From contig NC_071670.1 of NCBI RefSeq assembly GCF_028554725.1, positions 22,748,001 to 22,812,000 of the forward strand: 64,000 nucleotides of DNA. The letters are read 5' to 3'. Made by a program: the position numbers and the translations under genes. Positions 43,431 to 52,482 of this stretch are shown here, piece after piece (within the stretch, counting starts at the first letter, position 1; every line of letters begins with the position of its first letter). Below the pieces are notes generated by a model that saw only the letters and a program-made list of their open reading frames with translations, was not told the DNA's origin and ran no database searches. Origin of the DNA: Zeugodacus cucurbitae (Eukaryota; Arthropoda; Insecta; Diptera; Tephritidae).

Positions 43431-44157
43431 TAAATGATTATGAATAAAGATTCTTTATGTTTTTATTTGACGATATTCAACTTGCAAGAAAGTGAACTTT
43501 GATTTTAAATCTGATAAAATACGAAATAAATGACTATGAATAAATATTCTTTATGTTTTTATTTGTCGATATTCAACTTTCAAGAAAGTGAACTTTGATC
43601 TTAAGTGTGATAAAATACAAAATAAATGATTATGAATAAATATTCTTCATGTTTCATTTGTCGATAAACAGCTTGCAAGTAAGTGAACTTTGTTCTTAGA
43701 TCTCATAAAAATACAATATAATTGATTATGAATAAATGTTATTTATGTTTCTATTTGTAGATAAACAACTAGCAAGAAAGTGAAGTTTTATCTTAAATCT
43801 GATAAAACTACAATATAAATGACTATGATTAAATGTTCATTATGTTTCTATTTGTCGATAAACAACCAGCAAGAAAGTGAACTTTGATCTTAAATGTGAT
43901 AAAATACAAAATAAATGATTATGAATAAATATTCTTTATGTTTTTATTTGACGATATTCAACTTGCAAGAAAGTGAACTTTGCTCATAAATCTGCGAAAG
44001 CTCCAAATAAATGATTAGGAATAAAATACAAAATAAATGATTATGAATAAATATGTATATATGTTTCTATTTGTCGATAAACAACTTGCAAGTAAGTGAA
44101 CTTTGTTCTTAAATCTAATAAAAATACAATATAATTGATTATGAATAAATGTTATTT

Positions 44158-44167
44158 ATGTTTCTAT
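44158..44167. repeat. Target-site duplication, left copy (ATGTTTCTAT)
   Basis: ATGTTTCTAT here is repeated at 47383-47392 on the other side of the LINE. Removing the LINE and one copy restores GTTATTTATGTTTCTATTTG, exactly the uninterrupted monomer sequence seen many times elsewhere (for example near 12,467 and 20,221), so the empty site can be read from the array itself. Confidence 0.9.
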
Positions 44168-44412
44168 ATGGATGGGATCATGTGTAGAAGTTCACGCAAG
44201 TGAGGAAAGTTTTTGATTGTCATTCTCTTGGGAGTGGCCAGAAACGATTCTTCTCCACATGGTTCAAGCAGCTCACGACTTCGGGTTTTAGACCAAGTAT
44301 CCTCTGGGTAGCCAACAGACATCCGTTTGAAGGCGAGCTAAAGTGAGAAGGCGAAGCCCGCTTATGCGGTTGTGCGTAGGGTTTGGGACCCACCACATAA
44401 AAACACCCCCCA
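44168..44412 (+). promoter_or_regulatory. LINE 5' leader with predicted RNA structure
   Basis: CATGTGTAGAAG (44179-44190) can pair with CTTCTCCACATG (44250-44261) at 11 of 12 positions. It encloses a small hairpin TCAC-GCAA-GTGA (44192-44203) with a GNRA tetraloop. CGATT stands directly before the 3' strand of the long stem. Further on, CCGC-TTAT-GCGG near 44,358-44,370 can form another hairpin. The leader of such LINEs normally holds the internal promoter, and some insect RTE elements start with HDV-like ribozymes. I could not place a convincing P1 helix, so the ribozyme idea stays open. Confidence 0.5.
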
Positions 44413-46629
44413 ATGAAAAATCTACGAAAGCCTCGGATGAGACACCCCCCTTTTGATGACGACCCCTGCAAACGTTTTAAGGATAATGATATAAGGGCAT
44501 GCACCTGGAATGTCCGGACCCTTAATTGGGAAGGTGCCTCTGCCCAGCTGGTTGATGTCCTCATACGACTCAAGGCTGACATCACCGCCATCCAAGAAGT
44601 GCGATGGACGGGACAAGGACGGAAGAAGGTGGGTCCTTGTGACATCTACTACAGCGGCCATATAAAGGAGCGCAAATTTGGTGTTGGACTTGTGGTGGGA
44701 GAGAGACTCCGTCGCAGAGTCCTGGCATTCACCCCGGCGAATGAACGTCTTGCCACAATCCGCATCAAAGCGAGGTTCTTCAACATATCGCTGATTTGCG
44801 CCCACGCCCCATCGGAAGAGAAGGACGATGTGACCAAAGATGCTTTCTATGAGCGCCTAGAACGCACCTATGAGCGCTGCTCCCGCCACGATGTAAAAGT
44901 CGTGCTTGGCGATTTTAACGCCAGGGTGGGTAAAGAAGGTGTCTTTGGTACAACAGTCGGAAAATTCAGCCTCCATGACGAAACATCGCCAAACGGCCTG
45001 AGGCTGATCGACTTCGCTGGACCCCGAAATATGGTCGTCTGTAGTACCAGATTCCAGCATAAGAAAATACATCAAGCTACTTGGTTGTCTCTTGATCGAA
45101 ACACGCGGAACCAAATCGATCACGTTGTGATAGACGGAAGACATGTCTCCTGTGTTTTAGACGTGCGTACGAACCGAGGACCAAATATAGACTCGGACCA
45201 TTATCTGGTCGCAGCGAAGATACGCACCCGCCTCTGTGCAGTAAAGAATGCCCGTCAACAAACACAAGGAAGGTTCGACGTCGAAAAGCTTCAATCGCAA
45301 CAGACAGCCACGAAATACTCTACTCGACTTGCACTCCTGCTCTCTGAGAGCACTCATCAGCATCTCGGTTTAAGGGAACTGTGGAACGGCATCTCAAACT
45401 CACTGCGTACCGCTGCAGCCGAAACAATTGGTTTTCGGCAACGACAAAAAACAAGCTGGTACGATGAGGAGTGCCGTCTCGCAGCGGAGAAAAAACAGAC
45501 TGCCTACCTCGCAACGTTGCAAACGACCACAACACGTGCGGGATGGGATAGATACCGAGAGCTGAAGAGAGGAGCGAGACGCATCTGCAGACAAAAAAAG
45601 AAAGAGGCGGAAATGCGTGAGTACGAAGAGCTTGAGAAGATGGCAGACAGAGGGAATGCTCGAAAATTTTATGAAAAAATGAAGCGACTTAACGAAGGTT
45701 TCAAGACCGGAACATCCTCATGTAGAGACCAAGGTGGTAATCTGGTAACCGATGTCCAGGGCATACTGGGATTATGGAGGGAACACTTCTCCGACCTGCT
45801 GAATGGCAGTGAGAGTACAACACCAGGAGATGGCGAACCCGATCCCCCAATCGATGACGATGGAACAGATGTTCCATTACCCGGCCGCTTGAAAAACAAC
45901 AAAGCAGCGGGGGCCGATAGATTACCGGCAGAACTATTCAAATACGGCGGCGAAGAACTGATAAGGTACATGCATCAGCTTCTTTGCAGAATATGGTCGG
46001 AAGAAAGCATGCCTGACGATTGGAATCTCAGTGTGCTCTGCCCAATCCATAAAAAGGGAGATCCCACAATCTACGCCAATTACCGTGGGATCAGCCTCCT
46101 AAATATCGCATACAAGGTTCTATCGAGCGTACTGTGTGAAAGACTAAAGCCCACCGTCAACAAACTGATTGGACCTTATCAGTGTGGCTTTAGACCTGGA
46201 AAATCGACAACTGACCAGATATTCACCATGCGCCAAATGAGGATTGACACACATCATCTAATTGTCGAATTTAAAGCTGCTTTCGACAGCACAAAAAGGA
46301 GCTGCCTTTACGCCGCGATGTCTGAATTTGGTATCCCCGCAAAAGTAATACGGCTGTGTAAGTTGACGTTGAGCAACACCAAAAGCTCCGTCATGATTGG
46401 GAAGGACCTCTCCGAGCCGTTCGATACCAAACTAGGTTTCAGACAAGGTGACTCACTATCGTGCGACTTCTTTAACCTGATGCTGGAAAAAATTATAAGA
46501 GCTGCAGAGCTAAACCGAGAAGGTACTATCTTCTACAAGAGTGTACAGCTCGTGGCGTACGCCGATGATATTGATATCATCGGAAGCAACAACCGCGCCG
46601 TTTGTTCTGCTTTTTTCCCGCATGGATAA
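44413..46629 (+). CDS. RTE LINE polyprotein, part 1: AP-like endonuclease and reverse transcriptase (frameshifted)
   Basis: A 738-codon ORF from the first Met after the leader. The AP-like (EEP) endonuclease spans about residues 28-270: N33 in WNVRT, E62 in IQEVRW, D167 and N169 in GDFNA, D236 in NQIDHV, and D262-H263 in SDHYLV. All these metal-binding or catalytic motifs look intact; the domain nicks target DNA. A basic linker with many K/R follows (about 370-420). RT motifs begin near 500: NYRGISLLN, CGFRPGKSTTDQ, motif A VEFKAAFDS (E619), motif B FRQGDSLS, motif C YADD at 716-719. Family members have Asp where E619 stands, so polymerase activity is doubtful. The frame is lost at a T6 run (46611-46616), after which the ORF runs on for four more codons. 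Confidence 0.9.
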   Translation: MKNLRKPRMRHPPFDDDPCKRFKDNDIRACTWNVRTLNWEGASAQLVDVLIRLKADITAIQEVRWTGQGRKKVGPCDIYYSGHIKERKFGVGLVVGERLRRRVLAFTPANERLATIRIKARFFNISLICAHAPSEEKDDVTKDAFYERLERTYERCSRHDVKVVLGDFNARVGKEGVFGTTVGKFSLHDETSPNGLRLIDFAGPRNMVVCSTRFQHKKIHQATWLSLDRNTRNQIDHVVIDGRHVSCVLDVRTNRGPNIDSDHYLVAAKIRTRLCAVKNARQQTQGRFDVEKLQSQQTATKYSTRLALLLSESTHQHLGLRELWNGISNSLRTAAAETIGFRQRQKTSWYDEECRLAAEKKQTAYLATLQTTTTRAGWDRYRELKRGARRICRQKKKEAEMREYEELEKMADRGNARKFYEKMKRLNEGFKTGTSSCRDQGGNLVTDVQGILGLWREHFSDLLNGSESTTPGDGEPDPPIDDDGTDVPLPGRLKNNKAAGADRLPAELFKYGGEELIRYMHQLLCRIWSEESMPDDWNLSVLCPIHKKGDPTIYANYRGISLLNIAYKVLSSVLCERLKPTVNKLIGPYQCGFRPGKSTTDQIFTMRQMRIDTHHLIVEFKAAFDSTKRSCLYAAMSEFGIPAKVIRLCKLTLSNTKSSVMIGKDLSEPFDTKLGFRQGDSLSCDFFNLMLEKIIRAAELNREGTIFYKSVQLVAYADDIDIIGSNNRAVCSAFFPHG

Positions 46630-47074
46630 GGAGGCGAAGCGAATGGGTCTGGAGGTGAATGAGGACAAGACGAAATATCTCCTGTCATCAAGCAAACAGT
46701 CGGCGCATTCGCGTCTTGGCTCCCACGTCACTGTTGACAGTCATAACTTCGAGGTCGTAGATAATTTCGTATACCTGGGAACCAGCATCAACAACACGAA
46801 CAATGTCAGCCTCGAAATCCAGCGCAGAATAACTCTTGCCAACAGGTGCTACTTTGGACTGAGTAGGCAATTGAACAGTAAAGTCCTCTCTCGGCGAACC
46901 AAAATCAAGCTCTACAAGTCGCTTATCATTCCCGTCCTGCTTTACGGTGCAGAAGCCTGGACGATGTCAACATCAGATGAGACTACACTAGGAGTTTTCG
47001 AGAGGAAAATTTTGCGCAAGATTTATGGTCCTAAGAACATTGGCAACGGCGAATACCGCAGAATGGAACGATGA
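46616..47074 (+). pseudogene. RTE LINE polyprotein, part 2: RT thumb region after frameshift
   Basis: This continues the LINE protein in the next frame, beginning at SRMDKEAKRMG and running through GLEVNEDKTKYLL, a conserved segment after the RT active site, then VYLGTSI and LYGAEAWT, which are typical of RTE-type C-terminal regions. The ORF in this frame is open from 46541, but the first residues do not match the family, so homologous sequence starts at the T-run. It ends at a stop at 47072-47074 just after a second frame change. A one-base gain in the T run explains the first shift. Confidence 0.85.
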
Positions 47075-47354
47075 GCTGTACGAGTTATACGACGACATTG
47101 ACATAGTTCAGCGAATAAAAAGACAGCGGCTACGCTGGCTAGGTCATGTTGTTCGCATGGACGAAAACACTCCAGCCCTGAAAGTGTTCGATGCAGTACC
47201 CGCCGGAGGAAGCCGAGGAAGGGGAAGGCCTCCACTCCGTTGGAGGGACCAGGTGGAGAGCGACCTGGTTACACTTGGGATCTCCAACTGGCGCCGAACT
47301 GCGAAGGAGAGAGAGAGATGGCGCACTATCGTCGATTCGGCTATAACCGGCTAA
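47061..47354 (+). pseudogene. RTE LINE polyprotein, part 3: C-terminal region after second frameshift
   Basis: A third frame carries the end of the protein: NDELYELYDDIDIV, then RLRWLGHVVRMDE, a Gly/Arg-rich GGSRGRGRPPLRW segment and WRTIVDSA before the TAA at 47352-47354. These blocks are the usual C terminus of insect RTE polyproteins. The frame shifts by +1 between about 47,050 and 47,070. The in-frame Met at 47025 is accidental; homology begins near 47,061. Confidence 0.85.
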
Positions 47355-47382
47355 ACGGTTGCAACGCCAATCACATACATAC
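47355..47382 (+). other. LINE 3' UTR and (CATA)n tail
   Basis: Only 28 bases separate the stop codon from the right target-site duplication. They end in CACATACATACAT-like short repeats and carry no poly(A). A very short 3' UTR ending in a simple repeat is characteristic of RTE elements and serves as the recognition end for target-primed reverse transcription. Confidence 0.8.
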
Positions 47383-47392
47383 ATGTTTCTAT
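47383..47392. repeat. Target-site duplication, right copy (ATGTTTCTAT)
   Basis: Identical to 44158-44167. The first bases could overlap the CAT repeats of the LINE tail, so the true duplication may be one to three bases shorter. The monomer resumes as TTGTAGATAAACAACTAGC, continuing the same subtype that was interrupted on the left. Confidence 0.9.
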
Positions 47393-50300
47393 TTGTAGAT
47401 AAACAACTAGCAAGAAAGTGAAGTTTTATCTTAAATATGATAAAAATACAAAACAAATGATTATGGATAAATGTTCTTTATTCTTCTATTTGTCTATAAA
47501 CAACTTTCACGAAAGTGAACTTTGTTCTTAAATCTGATAAAAATACAATATAAATGACTATGAATAAATGTTTTTTATGTTTTATTTGTTGATAAGCAAC
47601 TAGCAAGAAAGTGAAATTTGATCTTCCATCTGAGAAAACTCAAAATAAATGATTATGAATAAATGTTCTTTATGTTTCTGTTTGTCGATAAACAACTAGC
47701 AAGAAAGTGAACTTTGATCATAAATCTGATAAAACTCAAATTATTATTTGTCGAAAATTTCGTTTGCAAGAAAGTGAACATTGATTTTAAATGTGATAAA
47801 ATACAAAATAAATGATTATGAATAAATATTCTTTATGTTTTTATTTGTCAATATTCAACTTGCAAGAATGTGAACTTTGATCATAAATCTGATAAAACTC
47901 AAAATAAATGATTATGAAAAAATGTTATTTATGTTTCTTTTTGTCGATAAACAACTTGCAAGAAAGTGAACTTTGATTTTAAATCTGATAAAATACGAAA
48001 TAAATGACTATGAATAAATATTCTTTATGTTTTTATTTGTCGATATTCAACTCGCAAGAAAGTGAACTTTGATCTTAAGTGTGATAAAATACAAAGTAAT
48101 GATTATGAATAAATATTCTTTATGTTTCTATTTGTCGATAAAAAACTTGCAAGTAAGTGAACTTTGTTCTTAAATCTGATGAAAATACAATATAATTGAT
48201 TATGAATAAATGTTATTTATGTTTCTATTTGTAGATAAACAACTAGCAAGAAAGTGAAGTTTTATCTTAAATCTGATAAAAATACAAAATAAATGATTAT
48301 GGATAAATGTTCATTATGTTTCTATTTGTCGATAAACAACCAGCAAGAAAGTGAACTTTGATCATAAATCTGATAAAAGTCAAATTATTATTTGTCGAAA
48401 ATTTTGTTTGCAAGAAAGTGAACTTTGATCCTAAATCTGATTATGAATAAATGTTATTTATGTTTCTTTTTGTCGATATGAACTTGCAAGAAAGTGAACT
48501 TTAATTTTAAATCCGATAAAAATACAAAATAAATGATTATGAATAAATGTTTTTTATGTTTCTATTTGTCGATAAACAACTTGCAAGTAAGTGAACTTTG
48601 CTCTTAAATCTAATAAAACTCAAAATAAATGATTATGAATAAAGGTTCTTTACGTTTCTATTTGTCGATAAACAACTTGCAAGAAAGGGAACTTTGATCT
48701 TAAATCTGATACAAATACAAAATAAATGATTATAAATAAATGTTCTTTACGTTTATATTTGTCGATGAACAACTTGCTAGAAAGTTAACTTTGATCTTAA
48801 ATCTGATAAAATACAAAATAAATAATTATGAATAAAGATTCTTTATGTTTTTATTTGACGATATTCAACTTGCAAGAAAGTGAACTTTGCTCATAAATCT
48901 GCGAAAGCTCAAAATAAATTATTATGAAAAAATGTTATTTGTGTTTATTTTTGTCGATAAACAACTTGCAAGAAAGTGAACTTTGATTTTAAATCTGATA
49001 AAATACGAAATAAATGACTATGAATAAATATTCTTTATGTTTTTATTTGTCGATATTGAACTTGCAAGAAAGTGAACTTTGATCTTAAGTGTGATAAAAT
49101 ACAATATAAATAATTATGAATAAATATTCTATATGTCTCTATTTGTCGATAAACAACTTACTAGAAAGTGAACTTTGATCTTAAATTTGATAACTAACAA
49201 AATAAATGAATAGGAATAAAATACAAAATAAATGATTATGAATAAAGATTCTTTATGTTTTTATCTGACGATATTCAACTTGCATGAAAGTGAACTTTGA
49301 TCATAAATCTGCGAAAGCACAAATTAAATAATTAGGAATAAATCTTCTTTATGTTTTTCTTTGTCGATATGAACTTGCACGAAAGTGAACTTTGTTCTTA
49401 AATCTGATAAAAATACAATATAATTGATTATGAATAAATGTTATTTATGTTTCTATTTGTAGATAAACAACTAGAAAGAAAGCGAAGTTTTATCTTAAAT
49501 CTGATAAAAATACAAAATAAATGATTATGGATAAATGTTCATTATGTTTCTATTTGTCGATAAAATACCAGCAAGAAAGTGAACTTTGATCATAAATCTG
49601 ATAAAACTCAAATTATTATTTGTCGATAAACAACCAGTAAGAAAGTGAACTTTGATCCTAAATCTGATTATGAATAAATGTTATTTATGTTTCTTTTTGT
49701 CGATACACAACTTGCAAGAAAGTGAACTTTGCTCATAAATCTGCGAAAGCTCAAAATAAATGATTAGGAATAAATCTTCTTTTTGTTTTTCTTTGTCGAT
49801 ATGAACTTGCAAGAAAGTGAACTTTGATTTTAAATCCGATAAAAATACAAAATAAATGATTATGAATAAATGTTTTTTATTTTTCTATTTGTCGATAAAC
49901 AACTTGCAAGTAAGTGAACTTTGGTTTTAAATCTGATAAAACTCAAAATAAATGATTATGAATAAATGTTCTTTACGTTTCTATTTGTCGATAAACAACT
50001 TGCAAGAAAGGGAACTTTGATCTTAAATCTGATACAAATACAAAATAAATTATTATGAATAAATGCTTTTTATGTTTCTATTTGTCGATAAACAACTTAC
50101 TAGAAAGTGAACTTTGATCTTAAATGTGATAAATAACAAAATAAATGACAATGAATAAATCTTCTTAGTGTTATTCTTTGTAGATATTCAACTTGCAAGA
50201 AAGTGAACTTTGATTTTAAATCCGATAAAAATACAAAATAAATGATTATGGATAAATTTTTTTTATGTTTCTATTTGTTGATAATCAACTTGCAAGAAAG

Positions 50301-52482
50301 TGAACTTTGCTCATAAATCTGCGAAAGCTCCAAATAAATGATTAGGAATAAAATACAAAATAAATGATTATGAATAAAGATTCTTTATGTCTCTATTTGA
50401 CGATATTCAACTTGCAAGAAAGTGAACTTTGCTCATAAATCTGCGAAAGCTCCAAATAAATGATTAGGAATAAAATACAAAATAAATGATTATGAATAAA
50501 GATTCTTTACGTTTTTATTTGTCGATAAACAACTTGCAAGAAAGGGAACTTTGATTTTAAATCTGATAAAATACGAAATAAATGTTATGAATAAATGTTC
50601 TTTATGTTTTCATTTTTCGATATTCAAGTTGCAAGAAATTGAGCTTTGATCTTAAGTGTGATGAAATACAAAATAAATGATTATGAATAAATATTCTTTA
50701 TGTTTCTATTTGACGATATTCAACTTGCGAGAAAGTGAACTTTACTCATAAATCTGCGAAAGCTCCAAATAAATGATTAGGAATAAAATACAAAATAAAT
50801 GATTATGAATAAAGATTCTGTATGTTTTTATCTGACGATATTCAACTTGCAAGAAAGTGAACTTTGATCATAAATCTGCGAAAGCTCAAATTAAATGATT
50901 AGGAATAAATCTTCTTTATGTTTTTCTTTGTCGATATGAACTTGCACGAAAGTGAACTTTGATTTTAAATCTGATAAAATACGAAATAAATGACTATGAA
51001 TAAATATTTTTTATGTTTTTATTTGTCGATATTCAACTTGCAAAAATGTGAACTTTGATCTTAAATCTGATAAAAATACAAAATATATGATTAGAGATAA
51101 ATGTTCTCTATTCTTATATTTGTCTATAAACAACTTGCACGAAAGTGAAGAAGTTTAGAAAGTAAACTTTGCTCTTAAATCTGATAAAATACAAAATAAA
51201 TGATTATGAATAAATATTCTTTATGTTTTTATTTGACGATATTCAACTTGCAAGAAAGTGAACTTTGCTCATAAATCTGCAAAAGCTCAAAATAAATGAT
51301 TATGAAAAAATGTTATTAATGTTCCTTTTTGTCGATAAACAACTTGCAGGGAAATGGACTTTGTTTTTAAATCTGATAAAATACGAAATAAATGACTATG
51401 AATAAATATTCTTTATGTTTTTATATGTCGATATTCAACTTGCAAGAAAGTTTACTTTGATTTTAAATCCGATAAAAATACAAAATAAATGATTATGAAT
51501 AAATGTTTTTTATGTTTCTATTTGTCGATAAACAACTTGCAAGTAAGTGAACTTTGTTCTTAAATCAGATAAAACTCAAAATAAATGATTATGAATAAAT
51601 GTTCTTTACGTTTCTATTTGTCGATAAACAACTTACAAGAAAGGGAACTTTGATCTTAAGTCTGATACAAATACAAAATAAATGATTATAAATAAATGCT
51701 TTTTATGTTTCTATTTGTCGATAAACAACTTGCTAGAACGTGAACTTTGATCTTAAATGTGATAAATAACAAAATAAATGATTAGGAATAAAATACAAAA
51801 TAAATGATTATGAATAAAGATTCTTTTTGTTTTTATCTGGCGATATTCAACTTGCAAGAAAGTGAACTTTGATCATAAATCTACGAAAGCTCAAATTAAA
51901 TAATAGGAATAAATCTTCTTTATGTTTTTCTGGCGGTTCCTACGCCAAATATATATATATGTTTTTCTTTGTCGATACGAACTTGCACGAAAGTGAACTT
52001 GGATTTTAAATCTGATAAAATACGAAATAAATGACTATGAATAAATATTTTTTATGTTTTTATTTGTCGATATTCAACTTGCAAGAAAGTGAACTTTGAT
52101 CTTAAATCTGATAAAACTCAAAATAAATGATAATGAATAAATGTTATTTATGTTTCTATTTGTCGATAAACAACTTGCTAGAAAGTAAACTTTGATCTTA
52201 AATCTGATAAAATACAAACTAAATGATTAGGAATAAAGATTCTTTATGTTTTTATTTGGCGATATTCAACTTGCAAGAAAATGAACTTTGCTCATAAATC
52301 TGCGAAAGCTCAAAATAAATGATTAGAAATAAATCTTCTTTATGTTTTTTTTTTGTCGTGATGAACTTGCAAGAAAGTGGACTTTGATCTTAAATCTGAT
52401 AAAAATACAATATAAATGATTATGAATAAATGTTATTTATGTTTCTATTTGCAGATAAACAACTTGCAAGTAAGTGAACTTT
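47393..52482. repeat. Heterogeneous satellite block right of the LINE
   Basis: Head-to-tail ~95-bp monomers of mixed subtypes, including AAATCCGATAAAAATAC and AAATGATTAGGAATAAA forms. Point differences between neighbours are more numerous than in the 7-36 kb block and no long higher-order unit is evident. One micro-insertion lies at 51931-51957. Otherwise nothing but satellite is seen. Confidence 0.85.
51921..51967. mobile_element. 27-bp micro-insertion with 10-bp target-site duplication
   Basis: TATGTTTTTC at 51921-51930 is repeated at 51958-51967. Between them lies TGGCGGTTCCTACGCCA plus an AT-dinucleotide tail (51931-51957), which occurs nowhere else in the array. The insert contains an inverted repeat TGGCG-CGCCA with a 7-base loop. 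The pattern of a non-satellite stub, a simple-repeat tail and a 10-bp duplication is what a severely 5'-truncated LINE or a SINE 3' end leaves behind. The final T of the tail could belong to either tail or duplication. A filler-DNA repair event is the alternative. Confidence 0.6.

Larger units (their letters stand above)
37351..44157. repeat. Heterogeneous satellite block left of the LINE
   Basis: Monomers are still head-to-tail, but subtype order is less regular and variants such as AGAAGTTTAGAAAGTAAAC and AAATGATTAGGAATAAA are frequent. A roughly 0.9-kb duplication and a 210-bp duplication are listed separately. The block ends at the target-site duplication of the retrotransposon. No gene-like sequence is present. 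Confidence 0.85.
44168..47382 (+). mobile_element. RTE-clade non-LTR retrotransposon, near full-length, inactivated
   Basis: A 3,215-bp element, the normal size for RTE-type LINEs, with far higher GC than the satellite. Order: 245-bp leader, one long ORF with AP-like endonuclease then reverse transcriptase, a C-terminal region ending in the RTE-typical RLRWLGHVVRMD block, a 28-bp 3' UTR and a (CATA)n tail. It lacks LTRs and poly(A), as expected for RTE. A 10-bp target-site duplication flanks it. Two frameshifts and a motif A substitution indicate a dead copy. Similar elements are often annotated in insects as craniofacial development protein 2-like or jockey-like polymerase. Clade assignment rests on motif pattern, not on a tree. 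Confidence 0.9.

Noticed and set aside
44220..47456. Many antisense ORFs of 60-141 codons across the LINE
   Set aside because: They are the complement of the endonuclease/RT reading frames in a GC-richer element and carry no domain of their own.
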